Shown here: piece by piece, positions 25,986-36,685 of the stretch
Numbering within the stretch: the stretch's first letter is position 1
Layout of the letters: every line of letters begins with the position of its first letter
Assembly (NCBI GenBank): GCA_022824005.1
Contig: JAJEBG010000056.1
Coordinates: forward strand, 1-41,054
DNA length: 41,054 bases
Reading direction: 5' to 3'
Source of the DNA: Paracoccaceae bacterium
Lineage (GTDB): Bacteria > Pseudomonadota > Alphaproteobacteria > Rhodobacterales > Rhodobacteraceae
Notes under the pieces: model-generated
The model's database searches: none
What the model saw: only the letters and a program-made list of their open reading frames with translations
Told to the model about the DNA's origin: nothing
Translations under genes and position numbers: made by a program

Positions 25986-27203
25986 TTATTTCAATCGGTT
26001 GCGTCGCTCGCCAATGAGTCGCAGTCGCAGCGCATTCAGACGAATAAAGCCATTGGCATCTTTTTGGTCATATTGACCCGCGTCGTCTTCAAATGTGACA
26101 TGATCTTCCGAATACAGCGACTGATCTGACCAACGACCTATGGTCCGAACGCTTCCTTTGTAGAGTTGCAAACGAACGGTTCCATTGACAAATGTCTGGC
26201 TCTGGTCAATCAAGGCCTGCAACATATCGCGTTCGGGGCTGAACCAAAATCCATTGTAAATGAGCTCGGCATAGCGGGGCATGAGTTCGTCTTTAAGGTG
26301 TGCCGAGCCGCTATCAAGGGTGATTTGTTCAATTCCTCGGTGCGCTTCAAGAAGTATGGCGCCCCCCGGAGTTTCGTATATTCCGCGCGATTTCATCCCG
26401 ACAAATCGGTTTTCAACCAAATCTAGTCGACCAATGCCGTGCTTCCCACCTAGACGATTGAGTTCGGTTAACAAGTGCGCCGGAGACATTGGCTCGCCGT
26501 TCAGCGCGACCGGGTCACCGGTGGCAAATGAAATTTCAATAGTCTCGGCCTGATCCGGTGCCATTTCTGGAGAAACTGTCCGCTGGTAGACGTAATCAGG
26601 CGCCGGCTCAGCCGGATTTTCCAGAACCTTTCCCTCCGAAGAAGTATGCAAGAGATTCGCATCGACTGAAAAGGGGGCCTCACCCTTTTGGTCTTTAGTG
26701 ATGGGAATCTGATGTTTTTCGGCGAAGTCCAAAAGTCGTGACCGGCTCGTTAAATCCCATTCTCGCCATGGCGCGATCACTCGAATTGATGGATTGAGGG
26801 CGTAAGCGGCGAGTTCAAAGCGGACTTGATCATTGCCTTTACCAGTGGCACCGTGCGCAATTGCGTCAGCGCCGCTCTCTTCGGCAATTTCGATTAACCG
26901 CTTGGCGATCAGCGGTCGTGCGATGGCGGTGCCAAGTAAATACAAACCCTCATACAGAGCATTGGCGCGAAACATCGGGAAAATGTAATCTTGGGCGAAT
27001 TTTTCGCGAAGATCCTCAATGCGAATGTCTTGGATACCCAACTGTTTGGCTTTTTGACGCGCCGGCTCAAGTTCCTCCCCTTGGCCAAGATCAGCGGTAA
27101 ATGTGACGACTTCAGCATCGTATTCTGTCTGCAGCCATTTGAGTATAATGGAGGTATCAAGTCCTCCAGAATAGGCGAGCACAACTTTCTTGATGGCATT
27201 CAT
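25986..27203 (-). CDS. argG: Argininosuccinate synthase
   Basis: The ATP-dependent ligase joins citrulline and aspartate in arginine synthesis. The 405-residue sequence has the N-terminal PP-loop [18 protein letters not shown], then [18 protein letters not shown] with the substrate-binding Gly-rich segment, and [20 protein letters not shown]. It is full length. msrA follows 13 bp after its stop on the same strand. No other arg gene is in the window. Confidence 0.96.
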   Translation of the reverse strand: MNAIKKVVLAYSGGLDTSIILKWLQTEYDAEVVTFTADLGQGEELEPARQKAKQLGIQDIRIEDLREKFAQDYIFPMFRANALYEGLYLLGTAIARPLIAKRLIEIAEESGADAIAHGATGKGNDQVRFELAAYALNPSIRVIAPWREWDLTSRSRLLDFAEKHQIPITKDQKGEAPFSVDANLLHTSSEGKVLENPAEPAPDYVYQRTVSPEMAPDQAETIEISFATGDPVALNGEPMSPAHLLTELNRLGGKHGIGRLDLVENRFVGMKSRGIYETPGGAILLEAHRGIEQITLDSGSAHLKDELMPRYAELIYNGFWFSPERDMLQALIDQSQTFVNGTVRLQLYKGSVRTIGRWSDQSLYSEDHVTFEDDAGQYDQKDANGFIRLNALRLRLIGERRNRLK

Positions 27204-27384
27204 TGAGAAAATATCCAGAGCGGTTTTTCTAGGGATGGCTTTATCTACTTCTTAGGTTAATGGAAACGCAAGGTTTGATTGCCTCTCCGTTCAACATTTG
27301 GTTGAATACTTGCGAGGTTTTTGTCGAATTGGGGTATAGGTGACCTAAAGCCTAATGACGATGGTGAAACTGAGCCAATAAAGA

Positions 27385-28314
27385 ATGTGTAATCATGACG
27401 GTGTTCACGCCTTTCAGTTAAAAAGAATTCCGATCCGTGGACGTATCGGGAGGCTTTCCCAAACTCTTCAACAATTGCTGACCTTGCGAAAATATCCCGC
27501 TTGCCTAAATCCGTTGATTGCCGAAGCGGCCATCGTCACGGTGCTGATTGGCGAATTGATTCCCCCCGGTTGGAAATTGTCAATCCAAGTCAGGACTCGA
27601 GGCCCGCTGCGCTTGATCGCCTCTGACTTTCAGGCCTCCACAGAGCCAGGAGGTGTGGCCAAAATTCGTACCATGGCCACGTATGATGAAAGTCTTGTCA
27701 GGGCAACTAGGCAACTCCCAGCCCTGAATTGTCATGATGGATATTTCGCCGTTTTGATGGATCGCAATGATGGTAAGAAACCTGTTCATGGTCTTGTGCC
27801 GCTTGAAAGTCCGACTCTTTCTCAATGTGCCGAAGATTATTTTTGTCGCTCCGAACAAATTTTGACGCGATTTGCCGTCGTGGTTGGAGAATCCGTCGAG
27901 GGTTCTACAAAAATTTGGCGGGGTGGAGGCATGGTCATTCAGCACTTGCCTGATGAAAATAATCCGTTCGGCTTGAATGAGTCCGAGAGTTGGTCACGTG
28001 CGGGTACTCTGCTGTCATCGGTTGATCCCCTTGAATTGACCGGCCCGTCAGTGTCAATGTGGCAAACAGTTTATCGATTGTTTCACGAGGAACAACCGCA
28101 AGCCGAACCGCTGCGTTCGGTTGAGTTTGGATGCTCATGTTCGGCTGAAAAGGTTCGGCAAAGCCTTTCCATCTATTCTGCACAAGATATTGCCACGATG
28201 ACCACGGCGAGGGGGACCGTTACAGCTGATTGTCAATTCTGTGGTCACCGATATGAGTTTGACCCAGCCACTCTTGGCTTTGAATCTCAAATAAACGGTT
28301 CAACTCGTGCCTGA
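27385..28314 (+). CDS. hslO: Hsp33 family redox-regulated chaperone
   Basis: A cytosolic holdase chaperone of 309 residues that is activated by oxidation of a zinc centre. The zinc ligands are four Cys: CSCSAEKVRQSL then CQFCGHRYEF, spaced as in Hsp33. The N-terminal domain has the LVRATRQLPALNCHDGYFAV stretch expected of the family. Its start (ATGTGTAATCATG) has no strong ribosome-binding site. The Nudix gene begins 8 bp before its stop codon, a usual alphaproteobacterial pairing. Some internal segments are more divergent than in most homologues, but the core is intact. Confidence 0.9.
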   Translation: MCNHDGVHAFQLKRIPIRGRIGRLSQTLQQLLTLRKYPACLNPLIAEAAIVTVLIGELIPPGWKLSIQVRTRGPLRLIASDFQASTEPGGVAKIRTMATYDESLVRATRQLPALNCHDGYFAVLMDRNDGKKPVHGLVPLESPTLSQCAEDYFCRSEQILTRFAVVVGESVEGSTKIWRGGGMVIQHLPDENNPFGLNESESWSRAGTLLSSVDPLELTGPSVSMWQTVYRLFHEEQPQAEPLRSVEFGCSCSAEKVRQSLSIYSAQDIATMTTARGTVTADCQFCGHRYEFDPATLGFESQINGSTRA

Positions 28315-28957
28315 AGATATTTTTGAGACAATTCGCGCGTCTCTCTCCCGGCCCGGCAAACAAGTTCAGAATGATGGCGCCATGAATGGGGCACATGTCT
28401 CAAATCAGACATTTGTTGATGCGGCGGTGCTGATTATTCTTTTGCGACGTCCCTCTGGTATCAATATTTTGCTTACCAAACGCGCTGCCAACCTCTCCCA
28501 TCATGCGGGGCAAATTGCCTTTCCAGGGGGTCGCGCTGCGGCTAAAGATTCGGGGATGATTGCGACAGCTGTCCGAGAAGCCAAAGAGGAAATCGGCTTA
28601 AAATCTGATGAGGTTCGTATACTCGGGTCATGCCCCTGCCATTGGACCTCGACTGGGTTTAGAATTTTTCCCTTTGTGTCGGCCGTGAATGATGATTTTC
28701 AACCCACGTTGCAGATTGAAGAGGTAGAGTCGGTTTTTGAGGTGCCCCTCTCTTACTTAACCGACTTTAAAAACTATCAACAAGATGTCTTTGAATGGCA
28801 AGGAGAGGTCAGAGACTCTTGGGCAATCCATTATAAATCACATCACATATGGGGAGTAACGGCGGCCATTCTGCATGAATTGGCTCATCGGCTTAACAAC
28901 TTACAATCCAAAACAGTTGGCCTAAAGACAAGGACGCAAAAACAAAGGGAATTATGA
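28307..28957 (+). CDS. Nudix CoA pyrophosphatase
   Basis: A 216-residue Nudix hydrolase of the CoA diphosphatase group, cleaving CoA to phosphopantetheine and 3',5'-ADP. The signature is GGRAAAKDSGMIATAVREAKEEIGL (28,527-28,600 region; the box GX5EX7REUXEEXGU is recognisable, with an Asp/Ser variation at its first Glu), preceded by LTKRAANLSHHAGQIAFPGG, characteristic of this subfamily. It starts with GTG inside the hslO end. Its stop TGA (28955-28957) lies within the left inverted repeat of the transposon, so insertion fell at the very 3' end and may have altered a few terminal residues. Confidence 0.88.
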   Translation: MPEDIFETIRASLSRPGKQVQNDGAMNGAHVSNQTFVDAAVLIILLRRPSGINILLTKRAANLSHHAGQIAFPGGRAAAKDSGMIATAVREAKEEIGLKSDEVRILGSCPCHWTSTGFRIFPFVSAVNDDFQPTLQIEEVESVFEVPLSYLTDFKNYQQDVFEWQGEVRDSWAIHYKSHHIWGVTAAILHELAHRLNNLQSKTVGLKTRTQKQREL

Positions 28958-28971
28958 TGAATAGTCACATT
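28951..28971 (+). repeat. Left terminal inverted repeat of the IS1595 element
   Basis: A 21-bp perfect match to the reverse complement of 32093-32113. It includes the stop codon of the Nudix gene. The sequence includes TATGATGAATAGTCAC. Confidence 0.85.
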
Positions 28972-28977
28972 TTGCCC

Positions 28978-29006
28978 TTGACTTTTCGAGCCGAATATCT
29001 TATCCA
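28978..29006 (+). promoter_or_regulatory. Possible transposase promoter
   Basis: TTGACT at 28978-28983 and TATCCA at 29001-29006 are separated by 17 bp. They lie between the left inverted repeat and the transposase start at 29031. The -10 is a weak match. Confidence 0.35.
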
Positions 29007-29030
29007 ATAGTCACAAGATAGAAGACGGGA

Positions 29031-30008
29031 ATGACACGCAAGGCACGAGGTAGATCGCACCGCAAGGGACTGACTTTTAGGCAGGTTTCGGACATGTTCC
29101 GGGACGAGGAAACTGCACGGGACTGGATTACAGAGCGTCGTTGGCCGCAGGGACCGCACTGCCCGAAGTGTGGCAGCTTCAACGTTCAGTCGAACATCAA
29201 GCACAAGACGATGACGCACAGGTGCCACGACTGCACGACAGAGAGTGGCAAGAGCAAGACCATGTTTACAGTCAAGACGGGCACGATCATGGAAGCGTCG
29301 AACATTTCCTATCGCGCATGGGCGGTCGGCATTTACATCTTCATGACGAACATCAAGGGCGTGTCATCGATGCACCTGCAGAGGGAACTCGGCATCGGCC
29401 AGAGAGCCGCTTGGTTCATGATGCACCGCTTGCGGCTTGCGTTTTCAGGTGATGCTGGCCCGTTTGACGGCCCTGTTGAAGTTGACGAGACGCATTTCGG
29501 CGGGGAGCGCAGGGAACTGCGCGAAGCGGGCATTGGCCGGGGCGATGTAGGCAAGACCGCCGTTGTTGGCATGAAAGACTGGGAAACGAAGCAGGTGAGC
29601 GCAAAGGTTGCCGCGTCAACGGACAAGGCGACGTTGCAGGGCTTTGTCGCTGACAATGCCGCACCTGACGCGACCGTCTACACGGACGAAGCGGCAGCGT
29701 ACAAAGGCATGTCTTTCAACCACGAGAGCATGAACCACAGCGTGTCCGAATACGTGCGTGACATGGCGCACACGAACGGGGTAGAAAGCCTGTGGAGCAT
29801 GATGAAGCGCGGTCACGACGGGATTTATCACAGGATGTCGCCGAAGCACCTAGATCGCTATAGTCAGGAGTTTGCCGGACGGCACAACATTCGTGACGCT
29901 GACACAATTGACCAGATCGAAAACCTGATCGCGGGCATAGTGGGCAAGCGGCTTCTCTATCGTGAACTGATCTCCGACAACGGACTTTCGAGCGGGGCAA
30001 GGTCATAA
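29031..30008 (+). CDS. IS1595-family (ISXO2-like) transposase
   Basis: A 325-residue DDE-type transposase. The N-terminal zinc ribbon has Cys pairs at 44/47 (CPKC) and 65/68 (CHDC). The ISXO2-like core follows with NISYRAWAVGIYIFMTNIKG and GIGQRAAWFMMHRLR. Probable catalytic residues are D152 (EVDETHFGG), D219 (VYTDEAAAY) and N249/E252 in HTNGVESLWSMMKRG. ACGGGA directly precedes the ATG. The frame is intact, so the element may still be active. GC content and codon use differ from the chromosomal genes around it and match the passenger genes. Confidence 0.94.
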   Translation: MTRKARGRSHRKGLTFRQVSDMFRDEETARDWITERRWPQGPHCPKCGSFNVQSNIKHKTMTHRCHDCTTESGKSKTMFTVKTGTIMEASNISYRAWAVGIYIFMTNIKGVSSMHLQRELGIGQRAAWFMMHRLRLAFSGDAGPFDGPVEVDETHFGGERRELREAGIGRGDVGKTAVVGMKDWETKQVSAKVAASTDKATLQGFVADNAAPDATVYTDEAAAYKGMSFNHESMNHSVSEYVRDMAHTNGVESLWSMMKRGHDGIYHRMSPKHLDRYSQEFAGRHNIRDADTIDQIENLIAGIVGKRLLYRELISDNGLSSGARS

Positions 30009-30034
30009 CCCCAAGGGACAAGGATTATTGCTAG

Positions 30035-31874
<1,840 letters not shown>

Positions 31875-31886
31875 AGGATTGAACGA

Positions 31887-32084
31887 GTGCCCAAGAAGAA
31901 AGACAAGTCCGGTGAGCGTCGGAAACTTCCCGAACCTGTGACGATCGCGTTGCCGGATCGCCAGGCCTACAATCCGAGCAAGGCAGAGATGGAGGAGGAG
32001 TTTGACATGCTTGGCGCGACGTTGGCGGAGGTTTAGCGAGCGTTTTTTTGGCCTGTGAAAATTCGGGTCAAGGGCAGTGGCTGA
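31887..32084 (+). pseudogene. Small IS1595-associated protein with an in-frame amber codon
   Basis: A GTG with AGAGGA at 31873-31878 starts a basic frame (VPKKKDKSGERRKLPEP...) that reads on through DRQAYNPSKAEMEEEFDM to a TAG at 32034-32036. Without the stop the same frame continues RAFFWPVKIRVKGSG and ends with TGA at 32082-32084. From memory, small proteins beside IS1595 transposases carry DRxYxPSKAExxEExDM followed by RxxFFRPF, so the stop interrupts a real family member. The short form is 49 residues, the long form 65 sense codons. Amber suppression or a sequencing error are alternatives to decay. Function of the family is unknown. Confidence 0.55.
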
Positions 32085-32092
32085 CGGGTCGG

Positions 32093-32113
32093 AATGTGAC
32101 TATTCATCATAAT
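32093..32113 (-). repeat. Right terminal inverted repeat of the IS1595 element
   Basis: A 21-bp perfect inverted copy of 28951-28971. Just outside it, CACCAAAA (32114-32121) does not match the left flank CAAAGGGA (28943-28950). Confidence 0.85.
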
Positions 32114-32324
32114 CACCAAAACAAACATTTGGGGAGATATGGGAATAGAGTCAGGGAAATTCATCGGTCGTCTTTCAACCCGAGACGTCAGGAATCGTTC
32201 GGTTTATGTGATAATCAACTCCCTTGTTATCTTTGGGTTCAGTTGTCGTTCGAGGAAGATGAGGTTTACTGTTGCCTGAATATCGGGGATTGGGCGGCTC
32301 AAGGTCGTTGTAAATAAGACTGAC
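32114..32324. other. Short spacer between the element and the CCA-adding enzyme gene
   Basis: The 211 bp hold no recognisable gene. A 46-residue frame (32139-32279, preceded by GGGGAG) is open but matches nothing I know. The spacer is unlike the GC-richer element and resembles host DNA. Confidence 0.4.
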
Positions 32325-33518
32325 ATGAGGCTTGATTACACAAGGAGAAACAGGCTTTACGATTGTCTGTCTCAAAATGATGCAGCGATGGAAATTTGCC
32401 AATCGCTGAACAAGAACGGATATCAAGCTTATTTTGTCGGTGGCCTATTGCGTGACATACTGAAAGGCCACAAGGTGCCTCACGATGTTGATCTAGCGAC
32501 CGATGCCCACCCATCAGTCACCGAACAATGGGCGCGGCAGCAAAAGGTAAAGACCTCGTTGCGAGGGTTACCCTACGGTGCGATCAAACTTTATGTTGGC
32601 GACTCGCCCATTGTTGTGACGACTTTTCGCCGAGAAAGGTACGAGGGTGATAAACCCCTGATTGTCTTTGTAAAAACAATCGAAGAAGACGCGGTGCGAC
32701 GTGATTTCACAATTAACGCGATTTACGCCGATGGGGATGGTCATATATTTGATCCGGTGGGAGGATTATCTGATTTGGATGCGCAGCGGGTTCAATTTGT
32801 GGGAGACGCGGCGAAGCGCATCCAAGAGGATCCATTTCGAATGCTGCGCTATTTCCGCCTGCGCGGCGACTTTGCTAACCTTGAGAAGAAGATTGAGGTT
32901 CAAATTCGAGAGGCGTTTAGGCAATTTGCCTCTTGTCTTGGTCACATATCACCCCAACGCAAGGAACAGGAGATGGTGAAATTGTTCAGTGCCAAAACCG
33001 TCCATCCTATATTGGTGAATATGCAGGAATGTGGCCTTCTGCCCTATTGTTTGCCGCCTGTGGACATCGGTCGCCTCAATCGTCTCGAACATCTAGAAAG
33101 ATTATATGAGGTCTCGCCGAGTCCACTTCGTCGTCTCGCCACACTGGGCATCAATGGTTCGGAGAAACCTTTGTTGTGGAGCCGGCGATGGCAACGGCAA
33201 TTGGAGGGATTGATTCATTGGGTTGAGAGCGGCGTGGCGGCACACGAATTGGCTTATCGACTCGGAAGACAACAAGCGTTAGATGTTTTGCTGGTGCGCG
33301 CTGTGAGCCATGATGATACGTCTGATTGCGACTTTTTCTCCCATATTGAGCACGCTTCAGGACAAGTCTTTCCCGTCAAAGCTGAGGATCTGATGCCACA
33401 AATCAAGGGCAAAAAATTGGGTCAGGTTCTAAAGCGACTCGAGAAAAGTTGGCTCGAGTCCAACTTCTTGCTCAGCCGCGGTGAATTGCTTGAACGTGTT
33501 CGCGTTGACATCATGTGA
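32325..33518 (+). CDS. cca: CCA-adding tRNA nucleotidyltransferase / poly(A)-polymerase-like
   Basis: A 397-residue class II nucleotidyltransferase that adds or repairs the CCA end of tRNAs. The N-terminal head has AYFVGGLLRDILKGHKVPHD and VDLATDAHP, the G-G-x-x-R-D and DxD motifs, followed by EDAVRRDFTINAIYADGDG and DPFRMLRYFRLRG. These match the bacterial CCA/PAP subfamily. The ATG at 32325 gives a normal N-terminus, so the insertion upstream did not truncate it, but its original upstream region may have been displaced by the transposon. Confidence 0.92.
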   Translation: MRLDYTRRNRLYDCLSQNDAAMEICQSLNKNGYQAYFVGGLLRDILKGHKVPHDVDLATDAHPSVTEQWARQQKVKTSLRGLPYGAIKLYVGDSPIVVTTFRRERYEGDKPLIVFVKTIEEDAVRRDFTINAIYADGDGHIFDPVGGLSDLDAQRVQFVGDAAKRIQEDPFRMLRYFRLRGDFANLEKKIEVQIREAFRQFASCLGHISPQRKEQEMVKLFSAKTVHPILVNMQECGLLPYCLPPVDIGRLNRLEHLERLYEVSPSPLRRLATLGINGSEKPLLWSRRWQRQLEGLIHWVESGVAAHELAYRLGRQQALDVLLVRAVSHDDTSDCDFFSHIEHASGQVFPVKAEDLMPQIKGKKLGQVLKRLEKSWLESNFLLSRGELLERVRVDIM

Positions 33519-33618
33519 TGATTGGATTAGGTCGTATGGGGATTGTGTGGTGGGCCGATTATCAGACCATGCGGTCTCAACGGTATCGAAATGATTGAGT
33601 TATTGAAACGGCATCGCC

Positions 33619-35478
33619 ATGCAACTCTGGCCGCATCAAATTCATCCCTTCAAGAGGGTTCATGACACACCACCAGCAAAACTGGGCCGATTCTATCTCT
33701 GGAGTCTCAAAGGTTCTTTTTCCATCATCGCGCTGGGTTGTGCGATGTCAATGGTGGCAGGAGCTTTAGAAGCTTACACAGCTCTTTTGCTCGGCTGGGT
33801 GATTGACAGCGCTCTTGCGTCAGAAAGACATCTTTTCTTTTCCGTCAATGGGGGATTGTTGCTCGGCGCATTGGCGTTTTTCCTTGTTTTGCGGCCTTTG
33901 GTGTTTGGGTTGAGTTCAATGATCACCTCAATATTGGTCACGCCAAATGTGACGGCCCAAGTTCTCTCGCGTTTGCATCGTCATGTACTTGACCAATCGG
34001 TCTCATTTTTTGACGATGACTTTGCTGGTCGAATTGCCCAAAAGCAGTTACAAGCCTCGCGCGCCATTACCGATACCGTGGTCGAATTTGTTAATGTCGT
34101 CTCTTTCGCGGTGGCTTCATTGATCGGTTCGGTCGCTTTGCTCCTCGCCATCGACTCGAGAATGGCCTCGTTATTGGCCGTTTGGTTATTGATTTATGTC
34201 TTTTTGATCCGATGGTTCCTGCCAAGAATTCGTACCAAATCTCGCGAACGAGCTAATTCACGCTCGCTGCTCTCGGGTCAGATTGTCGATACTGTCACCA
34301 ATATTCGCACCGTGAAACTCTTTGCCCACAGCCGTCACGAGGACAAGGCTGCGCTTGATGCAATGCAGATATTTCGGCGGCGCGCATTGGATTTTGGACG
34401 CGTCGCCTCGAACTTTCGATTTTCCCTCATGTTGGCTTCTGGTTTGCTGCCCGTGGCTCTAACTGGAAGCGCATTGTGGCTCTATTCAGACGGGATGGCG
34501 AGCGCCGGCGATATCGTCGCGGCGGGTGCAATCTCGCTGCGAATTGCCCAAATGTCCGGTTGGGTGAGTTTTACCCTGATGGCGATTTATTCAAATGTCG
34601 GTGAGGCAGAAGATGGTATGCGAACTTTGGCGGTTCAACGGCAAATGCCCATGGGCAACTCCTCTAAACAATTACCAAAAATCAAGGGTAAAATTGAGTT
34701 CAGAGACGTCTCCTTTTCATATAATCAACAAGGGGGCGGCGTTCGTGATATCAACATGGTGATTCAACCGGGTGAACATATCGGTCTGGTTGGACATTCT
34801 GGTGCCGGAAAATCGACGTTAGCGTCATTGTTGATGCGATTATACGATCCTGAATCGGGAGCGATCAGGGTGGACGGTCATGACTTGCGAGATGTGACTG
34901 AGGAGAGTTTGCGTCAACAAATCAGTATGGTCACGCAGGAAACAGCGATGTTCAATCGCAGTGCCTTGGAGAATATAGCCTATGGCTGCCCCAAGGCCAG
35001 CCAAGAAGAGGTCATTGAAGCGGCCCGAAAAGCGGAGGCGCACGAGTTCATCCTTGAACTTAAGGATCAGATTGGACGAACAGGTTATGAAGCCCATCTT
35101 GGTGAGCGAGGCGTTCGATTGTCGGGGGGACAAAGGCAGCGGATCGCGCTGGCTCGGGCAGTGCTCAAACAGGCCCCGATATTGATTCTTGATGAAGCGA
35201 CATCGGCCCTCGACTCAACGGTAGAAGCTTCCATCCAATCCGCCCTTCACCATGTCACGGAGGGCAAGACGGTGATCGCTATTGCCCACCGCTTATCGAC
35301 AATTTTGAGAATGCATCGGATCATTGTGCTTGAAGAAGGGCGCGTCGTTGAAAGTGGCACGCAAGATGAGTTGTTGGCTCAAGGCGGCGCGTTTTCCCGT
35401 CATTGGGACAAGCAGATAGGTGGGTTTATCGGTATTGATGAGCGCTCAATTCAAGGGGAGGTCGCGGCACAGAGTTAG
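33619..35478 (+). CDS. ABC exporter, MsbA-like half transporter (fused permease and ATPase)
   Basis: A membrane protein of 619 residues with six predicted membrane segments (residues about 25-330) and an ATPase domain after about 360. Walker A is GHSGAGKST, the signature is RLSGGQRQRIALARAV and Walker B is ILILDEATSALD, followed by the His-switch IAIAHRLST. It would work as a homodimer exporting a lipid, drug or peptide; the substrate cannot be read. It follows the CCA-adding enzyme gene by 100 bp and overlaps the convergent ispA end by 4 bp. Confidence 0.92.
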   Translation: MQLWPHQIHPFKRVHDTPPAKLGRFYLWSLKGSFSIIALGCAMSMVAGALEAYTALLLGWVIDSALASERHLFFSVNGGLLLGALAFFLVLRPLVFGLSSMITSILVTPNVTAQVLSRLHRHVLDQSVSFFDDDFAGRIAQKQLQASRAITDTVVEFVNVVSFAVASLIGSVALLLAIDSRMASLLAVWLLIYVFLIRWFLPRIRTKSRERANSRSLLSGQIVDTVTNIRTVKLFAHSRHEDKAALDAMQIFRRRALDFGRVASNFRFSLMLASGLLPVALTGSALWLYSDGMASAGDIVAAGAISLRIAQMSGWVSFTLMAIYSNVGEAEDGMRTLAVQRQMPMGNSSKQLPKIKGKIEFRDVSFSYNQQGGGVRDINMVIQPGEHIGLVGHSGAGKSTLASLLMRLYDPESGAIRVDGHDLRDVTEESLRQQISMVTQETAMFNRSALENIAYGCPKASQEEVIEAARKAEAHEFILELKDQIGRTGYEAHLGERGVRLSGGQRQRIALARAVLKQAPILILDEATSALDSTVEASIQSALHHVTEGKTVIAIAHRLSTILRMHRIIVLEEGRVVESGTQDELLAQGGAFSRHWDKQIGGFIGIDERSIQGEVAAQS

Positions 35479-36311
35479 TCATCGCGTTCGATCACAAATT
35501 GTGCCAACTCCTTTAAGGGTAGAGCCCGATGACCATAAATCTCTAGGGCACCAAAACTCTTTTCCTTGTATTTCTCTGCCAATAGCTGCACGTCTTGACG
35601 CGGCCGAACATTAAGGAGATTGGCGCTTTCCTCTTCAGAACTGTCTTCATCAAGCAGGTCATCAATGATCTGGTAGGCGAGGCCGAGGGCATCAGCATAG
35701 TCTTTCAATGGTTTTGGGTCTTCTCCGGCCAATAACGCGCCTGCTTGCGCCGACCACGATAGCAGGGCTCCCGTTTTCTTGGCATGCAATTTAAGGATAT
35801 CGTTAACCTCAAGCGATTTGTTGTGCGTCGTGGCGTCAAGATCCAAGTGCTGACCAAGAACCATACCGTTGGCCCCTGCGGCCTTGGCGAGTGAGAGGGT
35901 CAGTTGGGCCCGAATCTCGGCACTTTGAGATGTGTCGGGATGGGCAACGATTTCGAAGGCTAAAGCTTGCAGAGAATCGCCCACGAGAACGGCCATCGTC
36001 TCATTGAATTCGATATGAAGAGACGGTCGGCCGCGGCGGTCATCATCATCGTCCATACACGGTAAATCATCGTGCACCAGCGAGTAGGCGTGCATACATT
36101 CAATGGCGGCCGCGGCCCGTAAGGGTCCATGGCGGTCAAGCCCAAAAATCTGGGAACTAGCGAGTGTTAAATGCCCCCGTACCCGCTTTCCTCCATTCAA
36201 TGCGTATCGCATTCCCCGCAACAATTCACTGTCGGGGATATCGGAGAGGATATTTTGAATTTCCTCGTTGATAAGGGTTTGCGAAGCTTGGAGCTGATCG
36301 TTGAAGTTCAA
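35475..36311 (-). CDS. ispA: Polyprenyl (farnesyl/geranyl) diphosphate synthase
   Basis: A short-chain isoprenyl diphosphate synthase of 278 residues that condenses IPP with DMAPP or GPP. The first Asp-rich motif is VHDDLPCMDDDDDRRGRPSLH with FARM-type spacing, and the second is QIIDDLLDE. It is co-transcribed after xseB (4-bp ATGA overlap). In alphaproteobacteria dxs usually follows, but here it is missing and a convergent ABC exporter gene takes its place. The chain length is inferred as C15 from the family, not proven. Confidence 0.92.
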   Translation of the reverse strand: MNFNDQLQASQTLINEEIQNILSDIPDSELLRGMRYALNGGKRVRGHLTLASSQIFGLDRHGPLRAAAAIECMHAYSLVHDDLPCMDDDDDRRGRPSLHIEFNETMAVLVGDSLQALAFEIVAHPDTSQSAEIRAQLTLSLAKAAGANGMVLGQHLDLDATTHNKSLEVNDILKLHAKKTGALLSWSAQAGALLAGEDPKPLKDYADALGLAYQIIDDLLDEDSSEEESANLLNVRPRQDVQLLAEKYKEKSFGALEIYGHRALPLKELAQFVIERDD

Positions 36312-36553
36312 GAGGATGTCTCGCTAAAAGGTTCGCTGCCGCTCGGAGTTCCCTGTGCATCAAGGGTGATTTGACTCACCCGCTCTTCGGCATTCTTGAG
36401 GGTCGACTCGCAGTGTTTTTTGAGTCTATTTCCAAGCTGATAAAGACGAATGGCTTCTTCCAAGGGTGTGTTGCCACCTTCTAGCTGATTGACAATAGAT
36501 TCAAGTTTTTCGAGGGCCACCTCAAATGACATATTGTCGATGGTATCTTGCAT
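36308..36553 (-). CDS. xseB: Exodeoxyribonuclease VII small subunit
   Basis: An 81-residue protein with the XseB pattern: SFEVALEKLESIVNQLEGGN followed by TPLEEAIRLYQLGNRLKKHC. It binds XseA (not in the window) in ExoVII. It is the first gene of the xseB-ispA pair, overlapping ispA by 4 bp. Confidence 0.93.
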   Translation of the reverse strand: MQDTIDNMSFEVALEKLESIVNQLEGGNTPLEEAIRLYQLGNRLKKHCESTLKNAEERVSQITLDAQGTPSGSEPFSETSS

Positions 36554-36685
36554 ATCCTTTAACTCGCTTCATCTTTTGTAAAGCCAACATCTATTCGCAA
36601 ATGGTTGGGGACGCAATCGGTCGGGGATCATCAACGCCTGATTGGCAACGTTTTCAAAAGTCTGTCACCTTCGCCGCGCCTTGAA

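Noticed and set aside
32048-32317. A plus-strand frame from the end of the element into the cca upstream region
   Set aside because: It crosses the right inverted repeat and has no family features.
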